A DNA stretch of 64,000 nucleotides. Source: Ustilago trichophora. Its lineage: Eukaryota; Basidiomycota; Ustilaginomycetes; Ustilaginales; Ustilaginaceae. Positions 38,200-49,002 of this stretch are shown piece after piece. The stretch lies in contig OOIN01000001.1 in NCBI GenBank assembly GCA_900323505.1, positions 62,001 through 126,000 of the forward strand, given 5' to 3'. Positions within the stretch are counted from its first letter, which is position 1; every line of letters starts with the position of its first letter. The notes beneath the pieces were generated by a model, which was given only the letters and a program-made list of their open reading frames with translations, was not told the DNA's origin and searched no databases. Position numbers and translations under genes: made by a program.

Positions 38200-39091
38200 C
38201 TACTTCTTGAGGTGTGAGCCGAGCGGGTCCTTGCCAGGCTTCCAGTAGCCAAAGAGCAGCTGGAAGATGCCAACAAAAATGATGCAATTGAGCGCGGCGA
38301 TTTTCTTAACCAGCATCGTAGCCGTCCCGCCGCCAGGGACGAGGCCAAAGGGTAGTCTGCAAGCAGATGTAGAAAGCAGTATCGCACACGGTGGCAAGGT
38401 CAGCAATCGCATCGAAGGCGAGGGTATGGAGATGTAGTGGGGCTGGCAGCATCGAGGACACTTACACTTGGGGCGCGTAAAGGTCTTCCTGGCTCTTGAC
38501 GTAGAACTTTCCATCGGCACCGCGCTGGAGTTGGAGGGCGACGACAATGCGTGCGTCTTTGGCGACGACATCGCGGACAACGGGAAGATTAGGACGCAGG
38601 GTCTGGACCGCTTCAACGAATCTACCCGTGCGTTTCGGGACCGTACGAAGAAAGGGCGTCTTGGCGTCAGATCGTGATACAAGTGGGGGCTGATAAGTGT
38701 GACCTCTGCGGAATCCTTACAGTTTGTTCGTCTGCTGGTCGAAGGCTGTGCAGATAGACGCATCCAACGACATCGAAGAGCACCCACGGCATTCAATTGA
38801 GACCATTTCGAGTTAGCAGAAGCTCGCAAACGACCAACGACAGCACTGTTTGAAACACTCACCAACGTGATATACCTCGATATCGGATCTGGAGATGATC
38901 CTCAACCACTGGTAGATGGGAAGAATCCCATTGTCCCTCGAGTTTGGACCCGAAGTGACGGTGCACAGCACATGATCGAACGACGCATCAGGAGCAAAGT
39001 ACCTCTGCATGCAATACTTTTGCTCACTTGCGTTTCTAGCCGCCACGAGGCCTTTGACGACGCCGCGGATCTCGTTGACCGGGTCCTCCAT
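38200..39091 (-). CDS. NTF2-like protein with C-terminal membrane anchor, four exons
   Basis: Exons on the minus strand are 39091-38863, 38745-38721 (only 25 nt), 38621-38466 and 38356-38200, giving 188 residues. All three introns have GT donors and AG acceptors, and the sum is a multiple of three. The product starts MEDPVNEIRGVVKGL, and residues about 10-120 resemble SnoaL/NTF2-like domains of fungal SigF-type proteins: CMQRYFAPDASFDHVLC, then IEVYHVAFDQQTNKLLFVEA, which forms only if the microexon is used. A C-terminal hydrophobic helix (CIIFVGIFQLLFGYW) and short basic tail suggest a tail anchor. Function in fungi is unclear; a sterol- or lipid-related role has been suggested for similar proteins, but nothing here shows it. 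Confidence 0.82.
38721..38745 (-). other. 25-nt microexon
   Basis: Minus-strand exon bounded by a CACAG acceptor and a GTAAGG donor. It encodes most of AFDQQTNKL, which links the HV that ends exon 1 to the FVEAV of exon 3. Skipping it would shift the frame. Confidence 0.8.
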
Positions 39092-40223
39092 CTTGTGTAT
39101 GTATGTGGGGTTGATCAAGAAAGGTTGTGATGGAAGCGAGAAGGGAGGAAAGGTAGCAATTGTGCACGTTCAAGGCGAGAGCAGCCAGAGCCGAGGTGGA
39201 GGCATAAGGAGGGAATGCGTGTGAAATTGTCTCATGAAAAAATTGAGGCTCCAAAAATCGTTCCAGTCAAAACCATACTGGTTTGACTATATGTGAACCT
39301 ACAAAGCATGCACACCCAGCTCAGAAACACACATTTTATCCTGCACCACAACCTGCAATGTCAACCATCTCTTCAGCATCAATTTGACCCAAACCCCCAG
39401 GGCATCTTTTGTTTCTATGGTCTTTACCCAAGAGGGAATGGTGTATGGTGCCTGAGGCAGCCCAAAAAGATTGTTGGCACACTGTCAAGATCAATCAAGG
39501 CTTTGAACAGACATTCTTTTGGCCAACTCAACTGTACAAGTCATGTGGTCACTTGGGACCTCCTGGTCTGAAAATTCAGCTATGTGCAGGGCCCGGGAGG
39601 TAGCACTTGCTGCTGCTGCAGATGGTGATGGCAACAAAGCTCAAGGTGATGGTAACGAAGAGGTCTCGGCATCATTTGGTCCCCTTGCTACACCATCCAT
39701 GCAAACAATCCTGGACAAGCTTGATGATGGTCAGCCTCTCAGCCACATCAACGACAACGATGAGGAACCAAGCATGTTCTACGAATAGGTTCCTCAAGCA
39801 AGCTCCTCACGCATCACACCGTAGTTTGGGTTTGTTCCGGATGTATTGTAGTGTCTCATGGTATTGTGGTTCAAGTTTCATGTTCTTCCGAGCACTGACA
39901 TGCTTCGTCGCGATCACTGCCAAGTGCTACCATCAGACTCGAAAAATTATATTGGCGCGCGTCGGTACTACGGGCGCGTCGGTAGTACATGAAACACGTT
40001 ATATTGTACTCTTTGCGTGTAATTCTACATCGGGCTGCGATCCTTTCGGTGATGGTCCGGATCCACATCTGGCTGTGATTAGTGATAAGCGAATTTGATA
40101 GACGAAGCCCAAAGCTGTCGAGTTAGGGCAGCCAATGCTCTCCAGTCGAGCGTTGTGGGTAGGAACAAAGATTCCCTGCCCTGCAACGAGGTCTACAATG
40201 AACCCCATAATAGCTTGCTTCGA
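39092..40223. other. Intergenic region with possible coding relic
   Basis: AT-richer than its surroundings. A near-palindrome at 39266-39287 (GTCAAAACC / GGTTTGAC) could form a hairpin. Between about 39290 and 39790 all three plus frames carry fragments with a coding look, interrupted by stops. Confidence 0.5.
39293..39788 (+). pseudogene. Possible degraded coding region
   Basis: Plus-strand fragments succeed each other in different frames: one including CFYGLYPRGNGVWCLRQPKK, one with KINQGFEQTFFWPTQLYKSC, and one that ends acidic with ILDKLDDGQPLSHINDNDEE before a stop at 39786. Base composition differs from neighbouring genes. It could be a frameshifted relic of a gene or mobile element; I recognise no family, and chance is possible. 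Confidence 0.25.
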
Positions 40224-41084
40224 CTACTGACGCTTCTTGGCAGCAAGCTCCGAGACGAGCTTGTCACCCCAGAAGCCCTTTCCGATGGTCTTGCGACGCT
40301 GCTTCATCATGTAGGTGTACATGACATAGAGACCGGGCCACCAGATGACAAAGAGACCGGCAAAGATGTAGGCCCGGTTGTCCCAAGCACCGGGGTTGGT
40401 GAGAGGATTGCTCTTGGGGAGGGTAGCAAGGATGCACATGGCCTCGGAGATGGCACCGACGGGGTAGAGGATGTAGAAGGTGGTGTATCGTGCCCAGAGG
40501 AGGCCGGAAGCGTCAGCACCGAGAAGCTGGTTGGCGTAAAATGGGTATCGAATGCACTCGGTGATGGCCCAAGCAAGCACCATGGAGGCGTAGAAGGGGC
40601 TGGACCAGGCCTGCGAGTATCGCTCGGTGACACCCCAGACCATGAAGAGACGCGAGGCGACCTGGATGGCGGTGGTGGCGACAGGGCTCCTCACCCATCC
40701 GATGGCAGCGTGAACGACCTCGAGGATGGCAAGCGACTGAACGAGCGCCACGATGGGGCCGACGAAAGTGTGCGAGTTGGAAGCGCGCTCGAGCAGCTGA
40801 GCGACCGGCTCTGGGAAGAGGTGCGAGTAGGACTTGACGATGCCGATCTTGACAAGACGGAAGCGGGAGAGAACCTCAGCAGCGAACTTGACGGGAGACG
40901 AAAAGGGCTGAGGACCCATGGCGAGGTGCTTGACGAGGGTCGAAAGGACAATGACCCATCCGAAAAAGGAGAGGAAGTTGAAGAAGACGAGGTAGTACTT
41001 GATGGGAGCGGGAGGGCCACGCCTGACGGGCTTGGCGGTGGCCGAAGCCAAGGCCTTGTTGCTCTTGGATGCTTTGGGCGGCAT
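40224..41084 (-). CDS. PHS1: Very-long-chain 3-hydroxyacyl-CoA dehydratase
   Basis: A 286-residue ER membrane enzyme (HACD/PTPLA family) that removes water from 3-hydroxyacyl-CoA in fatty-acid elongation, feeding sphingolipid synthesis. A basic N-terminus (MPPKASKSNKALASATAKP) precedes about six membrane segments. The active-site region is present: SMVLAWAITECIRYPFYANQL, with the Tyr that aligns with the catalytic Tyr of Phs1 and, further on, the Glu of GAISEAMCI. The C-terminus ends KKRQ, a KKxx ER-retrieval signal. The ATG at 41084 is the first Met that gives a normal family N-terminus; residues readable upstream include a Cys run from a microsatellite and are leader. Confidence 0.93.
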   Translation of the reverse strand: MPPKASKSNKALASATAKPVRRGPPAPIKYYLVFFNFLSFFGWVIVLSTLVKHLAMGPQPFSSPVKFAAEVLSRFRLVKIGIVKSYSHLFPEPVAQLLERASNSHTFVGPIVALVQSLAILEVVHAAIGWVRSPVATTAIQVASRLFMVWGVTERYSQAWSSPFYASMVLAWAITECIRYPFYANQLLGADASGLLWARYTTFYILYPVGAISEAMCILATLPKSNPLTNPGAWDNRAYIFAGLFVIWWPGLYVMYTYMMKQRRKTIGKGFWGDKLVSELAAKKRQ

Positions 41085-42118
41085 GATGATGAGCGAGCGA
41101 GCGTTGAGATGGTGGAATGGTGGCAAGAAGAAGCGAGTGGAGCAGCGAGTGCAGAATAGGAAGACACGAAAAAACACAGACCGACAACGGCACGCACGGA
41201 TGTGTTGCATCCGGCTAAAATGAAGTGGTGAGACGTGACCTTGTTTCGATCTCACACCTCGTCCGGGATCCAAAAAAAAACAACAACAACAACAGCAACA
41301 ACAAGACATTCGTACGAAATTGAAAACTGGTTGCAAGCCTAAATTTTGTCTCAAAAAGCCTAGAGAATTCGAAAAGGTTGAGAAAGCAGCCAAGCCTTGG
41401 ACTTTGGAATCGTCTTTTGGACGTTTCTGCAGATGAAGAGACGGCGGGAAAAGAATTCAAAAGGCCTAAAGGTTGACTGACGTATGGGTGGGCTCGGCGG
41501 AGAACAAAAGAGCGGAGACGCCGAGAAATTTCAAAGACGTTCGGCACATCCTATCTCTGTCTCTCTCTTGCCAAATCTGCGCAACTTTCTTGTTGATGTG
41601 GTTTGTTGATGTGTGATAGCGTCGAAGGGCAGCCTCACGTATAGCGTTGGTCTGGCCATCTTGGGCTATCGCACTGCGCTGAGGCCCCGTGGTTAATGCA
41701 AATCTGGCACCCTGTATCGGCAGTGTACCCTGATTTTCCCCACTCTCCCTTTTCTCCGCTGTGATCCTCCCGGTGTGTCGATGTTTAGCCACCCGGTTGA
41801 TGCCTGTTTGAAGGTTTGCTTGTCCTCTTCACCATCCTCTCCTTGACATTCGACCACTTTCTCGACCCTCACCTTTTATCTGTACATTCCATCCCATTCA
41901 GAGCTCGCCTATTCAGTGATTCTTCACATCGACACGGGAACAGTACTGGTTGCCACTGTGGCCAGCTACGAGTCATCTACCGACTGCTAACATCTGATCG
42001 TCATGATCCTTTAGGGCGGTCTCTATCCACCCGCTGTTATTGTTCTCAACTTTGTCTTCGTATTGCTGCTCACCTCAACATAGCCCAACGGCAGGTCCGA
42101 CTCTGATCGATCAGCATC
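41085..42118. other. Divergent promoter region, about 1 kb
   Basis: Between PHS1 (minus) and the PAQR gene (plus). A CAA repeat lies near 41280-41305. No gene or specific site was recognised. Confidence 0.55.
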
Positions 42119-44416
42119 ATGACACCACGACGACCTTCGCTCGGAACCTCCCGATCGACACCGATGCTCGCATCTTCCATCTCTAAGCGCAATCACGCTG
42201 CTGCCGCTCTGGACGGCTCAGCTGTAGCTGACGAACCAACTAGACCTTTCAATGTTCGTCGACGCGTGAGAAGAGCATCTCAGCCAGCAGAACCATTTCG
42301 AGGATCTCTGCGCTTCCGATACAATGCTCTCAGTGCCGAAGATGCGCTGCGAGAGGGATTTAGCAGTGCCACTGCCACTGCCACTGATTCAGGATCCTCT
42401 GATGATGAGTGGGACGCCACACTTCTCCTCAACCGTCACCATCAGCAGCCCCTTACCTCGCTCGAGTACCTCGACCTGCCTGCATCTCTGCCATATTCGA
42501 TCGTTTCTCTACGTGCTCAGCTGTTGTCGTACCTCACCGAGCTGGAAGTCAGGGCACGCGCATTCTACTCACAGCGCATCTCTGGTGCCTCTGCATCTGC
42601 TCCTGCTGCCGACGCCGCTGCAGCGTGTTCATCTGAACCAATTAGTGCCAACGATGGGGAGATCGATGCAGCAGCTCCGTTGAACGACGGACACTCAGCC
42701 GCCTTCTTCCAGCAGCTCGAAGCAATGCGAGAGGATCTGCGTAGATTGGTAGCGCTACTTCCCACATATCCTAAGGCATCTTCGGCTCTTGCATCACGTT
42801 CACAGTCGCTCGCACAGGATTGGGAGCGTCTTTCGTCCAGCTTCTCTTTCCCCATCAGTCTTGGCAACGGATTGCGAGAGCGTCTGCCTCGTCTGCCATC
42901 CTCGTCCGATGCAGCCAGGCTCAAGGCTGAACTTCCTTCGCTCCCAACAATGCCTTCGCTCCCTCAGTTCGACCTCGACTTTGCGTCGGTGCTCGAGCCC
43001 CTTTCCACACAATTGCCGAGCCAAGCGTATGCACTTGCTGCAAAGATGCAAGCTCGACTCGAGGCAATTCAGGAGTCAGTGCGCAACATGGCATGGCGCG
43101 ACACTCTGCAGACTGCTGCACACCAAGGGGGCGGTGCGACGCTAGCACAGCGATTTGAGACTAAACTCGTAGACCTTTCAGCACGCACTCGTTCCCGAGC
43201 CAACAGCTTTGCCTCCCGCGCTGGTCATGCAGTCCACGAAGCCGAGGAGAGGCTCTACCAGCTTGCAGTCGAGTTGGCCCGCAATGGTCAAGAGCTCATC
43301 CACTACGAGCATCTCCCTGCTTTCTTCCGCAACAACGAACACATTTTGTCCGGCTACCGCTTCATTCCTGTCGAGAACTGGCCAGCTTTGCTGCGCAGTA
43401 CGTTCCAAATTCACAATGAAACCGGCAACATCCACACGCATCTGTGGGGTTTGGCCGCCATCGTGCCCCTCTTCTGGCCAAGCAAGGGTTTGGATGACCA
43501 GACGACACCCATGGACAGGCTGGTACAGACCGTCTACCTCTTTGCTGCTGCCAAGTGCTTGACGCTCTCGGTGTCTTGGCATGTCATGGCGGGCTGTTCG
43601 GATCGCAAGTGGTTCGAACGTTTTGCCTGCGTCGACTACACTGGTATCGCCTGGCTCGTGGCAGCATCCATCTGGACAACAGTCTACAACTGCTTCTATT
43701 GTCAACCCAACCTTGCGCTCTTCTACTCTTTCACAACGCTGCTTGTCGGACTCGCCGGTGCCATTCTACCCTGGGCCGAGTGGTTCAACAAGCGCGAGAA
43801 CAAGCACTGGCGGATTGCCGTCTTTTTGACAATGTGCTTCACGGCGCTGGCGCCATTCTCGCACGCGGCTTTCGAGCATGGTCTCGCAAAGACGTTTGCT
43901 TTCTTCAGCCCCATCTTCCCCTCGCTCGCGTTCTACGTTGGCGGTCTGGTCTTTTACGCAACACAGTTCCCAGAAAGCTGGGCACCAGGTCGATTCGATA
44001 CGTGGGGCCATTCGCACCAGCTCTGGCACATTGGTATCGTCATGGCCATCGTCTTCCACTACCGCGCTGCCCTCGTCTTCCATGCCAACCGCTTCGAGTT
44101 CAGCTGCGCTGTTCCCGGTGCCGACATTGCTGCTGGCATGGCTGCTTCAGCGGGTGGCTCGACCACCATCGTCCAGCGTCTGTTTGGCATGCTGGCCATG
44201 ATCCAGCCACTGAGCGGGACAGGCAAGGCAGCAGCGACTGTGACCAAGCCCATCGACTCGATGTTTGCCAAGGTAGGCGGCATGGAGGGCATCATTGGTC
44301 TCGCTAGAGCCGATAATCAGATCTTGCAGTGGAGGAGGTTGCTGGGTAAGATCGGAAATGGTGCCGTCGGACGTGGATGGGATGCGCTTGTTGATTGGGC
44401 GCAGAACTTCTGGTGA
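42119..44416 (+). CDS. PAQR/Izh3-like seven-helix membrane protein
   Basis: A 765-residue protein. The C-terminal half, from about residue 395, is a PAQR (adiponectin receptor/hemolysin III) domain with seven membrane segments. Its zinc motifs are visible: FQIHNETGNIHTHLWG, SVSWHVMAGCSDRKWF with Ser and His, and HSHQLWHIGIVMA with two His. Related fungal Izh proteins affect zinc and sterol metabolism; PAQR proteins may act as ceramidases. The N-terminal half is hydrophilic and Ser/Ala-rich with a helical region, probably cytosolic, much as in yeast Izh3, which also has a long N-terminal part. The ATG at 42119 gives an Arg/Ser-rich start without a signal peptide. The gene is intronless. Confidence 0.88.
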   Translation: MTPRRPSLGTSRSTPMLASSISKRNHAAAALDGSAVADEPTRPFNVRRRVRRASQPAEPFRGSLRFRYNALSAEDALREGFSSATATATDSGSSDDEWDATLLLNRHHQQPLTSLEYLDLPASLPYSIVSLRAQLLSYLTELEVRARAFYSQRISGASASAPAADAAAACSSEPISANDGEIDAAAPLNDGHSAAFFQQLEAMREDLRRLVALLPTYPKASSALASRSQSLAQDWERLSSSFSFPISLGNGLRERLPRLPSSSDAARLKAELPSLPTMPSLPQFDLDFASVLEPLSTQLPSQAYALAAKMQARLEAIQESVRNMAWRDTLQTAAHQGGGATLAQRFETKLVDLSARTRSRANSFASRAGHAVHEAEERLYQLAVELARNGQELIHYEHLPAFFRNNEHILSGYRFIPVENWPALLRSTFQIHNETGNIHTHLWGLAAIVPLFWPSKGLDDQTTPMDRLVQTVYLFAAAKCLTLSVSWHVMAGCSDRKWFERFACVDYTGIAWLVAASIWTTVYNCFYCQPNLALFYSFTTLLVGLAGAILPWAEWFNKRENKHWRIAVFLTMCFTALAPFSHAAFEHGLAKTFAFFSPIFPSLAFYVGGLVFYATQFPESWAPGRFDTWGHSHQLWHIGIVMAIVFHYRAALVFHANRFEFSCAVPGADIAAGMAASAGGSTTIVQRLFGMLAMIQPLSGTGKAAATVTKPIDSMFAKVGGMEGIIGLARADNQILQWRRLLGKIGNGAVGRGWDALVDWAQNFW

Positions 44417-45997
44417 TTCTCCCCCACACCCCACTTGGAATGTACTTCTCACGGACATGCACATTTTCACGCTTGTATATCATCATGTTTTACCAAAATT
44501 GCAACTTGTCATTCAGCATGGTCGTGTGTGAAACTCGAAAAAGGTTCTCCGAGGTAGCAGATGGGGCACCGTCACATGGCACAAGAGTATAAATTTTGAG
44601 TCGAGAGCGGTTCCGGGAAACCGTCTTTGCCGGCCGGACCCCACGATGTTTGGGCCTTGGCGAGGTTCGACGAGCAAAGTCTAACTTTAGCCTCTCGACA
44701 AACATAACTTAAAGTTACAGTATAGCGGAAGCTGCGGCGGCGCTGGCTGACAGCTCTATGTGTGTGTGTGTGTGTGTGTGTGAGCATGAGTAAAGAGTGC
44801 GGACGATGGTAGTGAATATGGCAGTTGTGGAACTCGAAGCTTCTTTTTCTGCCAGTGCTTGGCCACGAGGAGTTACGAAGTTGCTATTCGTAATAGCCCT
44901 GTTGCAGGCGAAAGGGCAGCGGTTGGCGGAACGAGAGTTCTCCGCCTTTTCTTTATGCACGATTGTTGTTGTCCTGCATAATTTACAGACCCAACAGGGC
45001 GGCGGCGGGGATCATTACGAAGTCGAATTCGCGTAACTCTCTCCCACACACCACACCACACCACACACCACACACATACCACCCTCACACTCACATTCAC
45101 GCACGCCTTGAGTGGGGCTGTGGCTGTGGAATCGATGTCGAACCACTACCTCGAAGGGGCCGTTGTCGAGTTCGCCTTCTTCTATTTGTTTCATTACAGC
45201 GTTGTCACCTGATAGCGATGGAAGAGATGAAGTAACTTAGATAGCAGAGTGCGAAAGGATGATAGAGGGTTGCAACCCCAAGGCACGGTAGCGTCGGGGT
45301 CGGAAGGTGCCAAGCTTAGGAATTTGGCAGAAAAGACACACAAAAAAAAAAAAAAAGAAAGGATGTGTGTGAGAATGGATCTCATCGACGACATCGAGCG
45401 GAATGGTTCAGCATGACCAAGCTTGACGATGGTAATGAAATCTGGCTAGGCGGCGTGGCTTGGTTGCGGAGGAAAGCCGTGTGCTGCCTTGTAAATCTCG
45501 CTCGGCTCAACCAAAGCAAGCGAGCCAAGCTGAGGAGCACGGTTTCGGATACCACGGCTTGAAAAATGGCATCGCCCTCTGCTGCCCTAAGTTTTGTTTG
45601 TGCATTGCGGGTCTCCAATCGCCTTTGCTCGATTGGGCGGGCGTTGGGTGGCTTTTGGTTGCCGTGACATCCATTTCGCAGTGGATCGTTGGGTCGTCTG
45701 TGCGCGATTCCCCCGTGACCTCGGAGCTTTGGCTCTCCTTCTCCCCCGCGTTTTTCTATGAAATGGTCCTCCGTCATCAGGTGCGATCCCACTGCGGCTG
45801 TGCGACTACAAAAGAGCATAAAGCCTTGATCGTGATTCCATTTGCTTTCCTTCACCTGATCCACCTTTCCCTCCCGCCCATACCGACACCGTCGCACACC
45901 CGTCTGGTGACAAGCGCATTTTTCACCCACAGCATACATTCTATCCTTCGACTGCTTCCAAGAAGAGCATCTCGCTACTGACAGCAAAGTGCCAAAA
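44417..45997. other. Long intergenic region (1.6 kb)
   Basis: Holds a TG dinucleotide repeat (44758-44781), CA-rich sequence near 45045-45080, a poly-A tract near 45342-45355 and a TACAGTA heptamer at 44716. The promoter of the P450 gene is at the right end. Open frames on both strands near 45400-46000 show no domain. Confidence 0.55.
44758..44781. repeat. TG dinucleotide microsatellite
   Basis: About eleven to twelve TG units in non-coding DNA between the PAQR and P450 genes. Confidence 0.85.
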
Positions 45998-47704
45998 ATG
46001 GTCGAAACCGACCTCATCCCCCGCGTAGGGGCTGCGGTGCAGTGGGCAATCGAATCGCCCGCTCACATCGCCGCTACCCTCGTTGGCGCTGTCATCCTCT
46101 TCCACCTCGTGCCCTTCATCACCAACACAGCCATTATCAAATACCCAGGACCATTCCTGGCCAAGTTTACCGACTTTTGGCTGCTCAGGACGGCTATGGT
46201 CGGTCACCGTTTCGAAATTGTTCACGAGCAGCACAAGAAGTATGGTGAGTAACCGCATCAGCTTTTGTTTTTTCCTGGATGCCTGAGCTCTAGACTGTTT
46301 ACTGACGAGTTTGCTTTGTTACTTTGCCTCCTTGGCGGTGTACTTGCAGGCAAGTTCGTCCGTGTCGCCCCCAACCACGTCTCGATTGCCGACCACGAGG
46401 CTCTGCACCCTGTTTACGGTCACGGCACTGGAACCCTCAAGCCTGCCTACTACGACGCATTTGTTCCTCCCAAGCCTTTCCCCCGTGGACTCTTCAACAC
46501 TCGCGACCGTGCGGAGCACACCCGCAAACGTAAGATCGTCTCGCACACCTTTGCCCCCAAGACCATTGTTGCTTTCGAACCCTTTATCCGACGCGAGGTC
46601 CAGCTTCTTCTCGAGCGATGGGACGAATTCTGCGACAAGGCCGCCAAGACAAACGCCGAGGGCCCTCGCGGCATCAAAGGCCGTGCATGGCTCGACTCGC
46701 TCATGTGGCTCAACTATTTCGCTTTCGACACCATCGGCGCCCTCGCCTTCGGTAGTACCTTTGGAATGCTCGAGAACGGCGTTGACGAGGCTAAGGTCGA
46801 GTACGAGGATGCCAACGGAAACAAGAAGGTCGACTACTGCTCGGCAGTCAAGATCATCAACGAGCGTGGAGAGTTTTCGGGTACGATGGGTTTGGCTCCC
46901 GAATGGATGCGCCCTTACTTGATCAAGCTGCCTTGGTTCTCGAGGAGGTTGACCTCGGTCAAGAAGTTGACTGGTATCGCTCTTGCCCGTGTCAACGATC
47001 GTCTGCAGAACGGCTCCGAACGAGAGGACCTGCTCGCCAAGCTCCAATCTGCCAAGGACGACCGTGGCGAACCCATGGGCAAAATGGAACTCACCGCAGA
47101 GGCTCTCACCCAACTCATCGCTGGATCCGATACCACCTCCAACACTGCCTGTGCCATTGTTCACCACCTCACCACCCACCCTGACAAGATGCGCAAGCTT
47201 CAAGCCGAACTCGATCGCGAACTGGAACACGCTGAGGAAGTCCCCCTCGCAAGCGACGTCCAGGAGCTCCCTTACCTTCAGGCCGTCCTCAGCGAGTCTC
47301 TCCGCTACCACTCTACCTCGGCCATCGGACTTCCCCGTGTCATTCCAGCCGGCGGTGCCACCGTCTGCGGCCAGCATTTCCCCGCCGGAACCATCCTCTC
47401 TGTCCCCGCCTACACTCTCCACCGCGATAAGTCTGTGTTCGGAGAAGACGCCGAAGAGTACAACCCCGACCGCTGGCTGGCTCCCAACGCAAAGAGGGAC
47501 TTTGAAAAGGCTTTCATTCCTTTCTCCGTGGGTCCTAGGGCTTGTGTTGGAAGAAACGTGGCTATGATGGAGCTGTCGATCTTGATCGCGGCTATCTTCA
47601 GGAGATACGATATCGTGCTGGCTGAACCAGACAAGCCATTGGACACGTTCGAGGGCTTCTTGAGGAAGCCGGTGCAGCTGGATGTTGGTTTGAAGCGTCG
47701 CTAG
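45998..47704 (+). CDS. CYP53-type cytochrome P450, probable benzoate 4-monooxygenase
   Basis: Exons 45998-46244 and 46350-47704 give 533 residues. The 105-bp intron has a GTGAGT donor and a CTTGCAG acceptor, phase 1. An N-terminal membrane anchor (AATLVGAVILFHLVPFI) precedes YPGPFLAKFTDFW. The I helix has LIAGSDTTSNT, the K helix ESLRYHS, and the heme loop FIPFSVGPRACVGRNVA with the ligand Cys. The context GKFVRVAPNHVSI and the SVGPRACVGRN sequence agree with CYP53 enzymes, which para-hydroxylate benzoate at the ER. The first in-frame ATG is 45998. The subfamily is inferred from recognition of the sequence, not from an alignment. A CoA ligase gene with a peroxisomal tail lies 3.3 kb downstream. 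Confidence 0.88.
46245..46349 (+). other. Intron of the CYP53-type gene
   Basis: Donor GTGAGT, acceptor TTGCAG, phase 1. Splicing joins HKKYG to KFVRVAPNHV. Confidence 0.9.
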
Positions 47705-48035
47705 TGAATGCGCCAGTCCAATGTTAAGCAAAGCATGACTGGTTCTTTATGTTGTTTCTGCTCTCGCTTGCGTCTGATCGAATGCTCGCAGAATCTAACT
47801 TATCAACTGATTACTTGGCTCTTGTGCTATCGCTGAAGTCTTGTTCGATCCGTCAGTCCTACAATTGTGAGGAGAGACGCATCACAGTAGCGTTCATGAC
47901 AATGGGGTGAGAGTGCGTGCAATGTCGAGTGAGATGTGATTGTCCATGCTTCCTATATCGAATGTCGATGCAATCGACCGAGTCTAGATACAATTCGTCC
48001 AAGGGATCCTTCCATGATGTGTTGTCAACTGCAGC
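47705..48035. other. Convergent intergenic region
   Basis: The 3' regions of the P450 and the GPI-type protein genes. Nothing specific is seen. Confidence 0.55.
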
Positions 48036-48926
48036 TTAGAGTAAGACCATCAGCCCAGAAGACAGGCCAACAGCCAACGCGCTCATCCCGAGAACCAACT
48101 TTCCATCAACCCACAATGCCTTTCCAGCCTTGCTCTGTTGAGGAGTGCTCACCGATCCTCCACTACTCGATCCACTTGCCGAGCCATCTCTGCCCGCACC
48201 AATCGTACCATTCTTGGTGACCTTGATCGTCAGCACGTCCACGACACCATCGATTCCAATCCCATGATTGATCTGACTCGCTGTGACTCCACTCAGCAAC
48301 TGCGTATTGCTCTCCTTCGTCACCGTATACTCGAATCCACCAGGACTCTTCAAGGTACCTTGTGTAGCATTGCCCACCAACTCATCCCTTCCATCATCAT
48401 ATCCATTCGGAGCAATCATGTGACCCAGAGTCGCATTCAACTCTACACTGGCAGCGATAAAGATGGCTCGCGAGTTGGCAGCTGTACCATTCTGAAGCCA
48501 GTACCTGAAATGGTTGCCACCTTTGAGTGATTCAATGCAGGTTCCACCATCACCCTGTTTGTAGTTGTACCGCATGATGTTGGTCTGTGGTACAGAACCC
48601 GAGCCGTCGCCAAGGTTGGCAGTTTGATAGCCACCTTGAGAGATGTTGAGACAGCTGCCGGGGGAGAAGTAGATGGATCGGGTAAACTCTTCAAATCCGG
48701 TTTGGGTCAGGACAGAAGGGGTAGACAAGGAAGAGATGATGACGTTCAGAGGTTCTCCGAGACCTGAAGCGGTATTGCCGGTAAGCATGGAACCGCCGTT
48801 GGTGGAGGGGCTGTAGAAGCCTTGAGAGGTGGAAGATTGGCGGCGGTCGAGAGACGAGGGTAGAGCATTGGCGAAAGCCGAGGCCAAAGCCAAGGTTGGG
48901 ATCAGGGTGGTGGAGACCAACTTCAT
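48036..48926 (-). CDS. Secreted, probably GPI-anchored protein of unknown function
   Basis: A 296-residue protein. The N-terminus (MKLVSTTLIPTLALASAFAN) is a signal peptide, followed by a possible Kex2 site at SLDRRQ. The mature part has about five N-glycosylation sequons (for example NISQ, NATL, NATQ), two Cys (SCLN and TCIE) and a distinctive GGNHFRYWLQNG. A Ser/Gly-rich stretch then leads to a hydrophobic C-terminal tail (VLGMSALAVGLSSGLMVLL) with no charged residues after it, as in GPI-anchored proteins. I do not recognise the domain. A surface or cell-wall location is likely. A TATAAG box lies about 71 bases upstream of the ATG at 48926. Confidence 0.82.
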   Translation of the reverse strand: MKLVSTTLIPTLALASAFANALPSSLDRRQSSTSQGFYSPSTNGGSMLTGNTASGLGEPLNVIISSLSTPSVLTQTGFEEFTRSIYFSPGSCLNISQGGYQTANLGDGSGSVPQTNIMRYNYKQGDGGTCIESLKGGNHFRYWLQNGTAANSRAIFIAASVELNATLGHMIAPNGYDDGRDELVGNATQGTLKSPGGFEYTVTKESNTQLLSGVTASQINHGIGIDGVVDVLTIKVTKNGTIGAGRDGSASGSSSGGSVSTPQQSKAGKALWVDGKLVLGMSALAVGLSSGLMVLL

Positions 48927-48996
48927 CGTAGAGAGTTTGTTGCAAGTTTTGATGAGAAGTTGGAGACGTTAGGGAAACGCTCCAGGCGTTCGATTG

Positions 48997-49002
48997 CTTA
49001 TA
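48997..49002 (-). promoter_or_regulatory. TATA-like box of the GPI-type protein gene
   Basis: TATAAG on the minus strand, about 71 bases before the ATG. Confidence 0.4.

Noticed and set aside
40095..41159. A 354-codon plus-strand frame opposite PHS1
   Set aside because: Shadow frame; the minus strand encodes a complete dehydratase.
45382..46017. Open frames on both strands just upstream of the P450
   Set aside because: No recognisable domain; they overlap each other and lie in promoter DNA.
46319..47731. A 470-codon minus-strand frame opposite the CYP53 gene
   Set aside because: The same codon-bias shadow effect; the P450 signatures on the plus strand are decisive.
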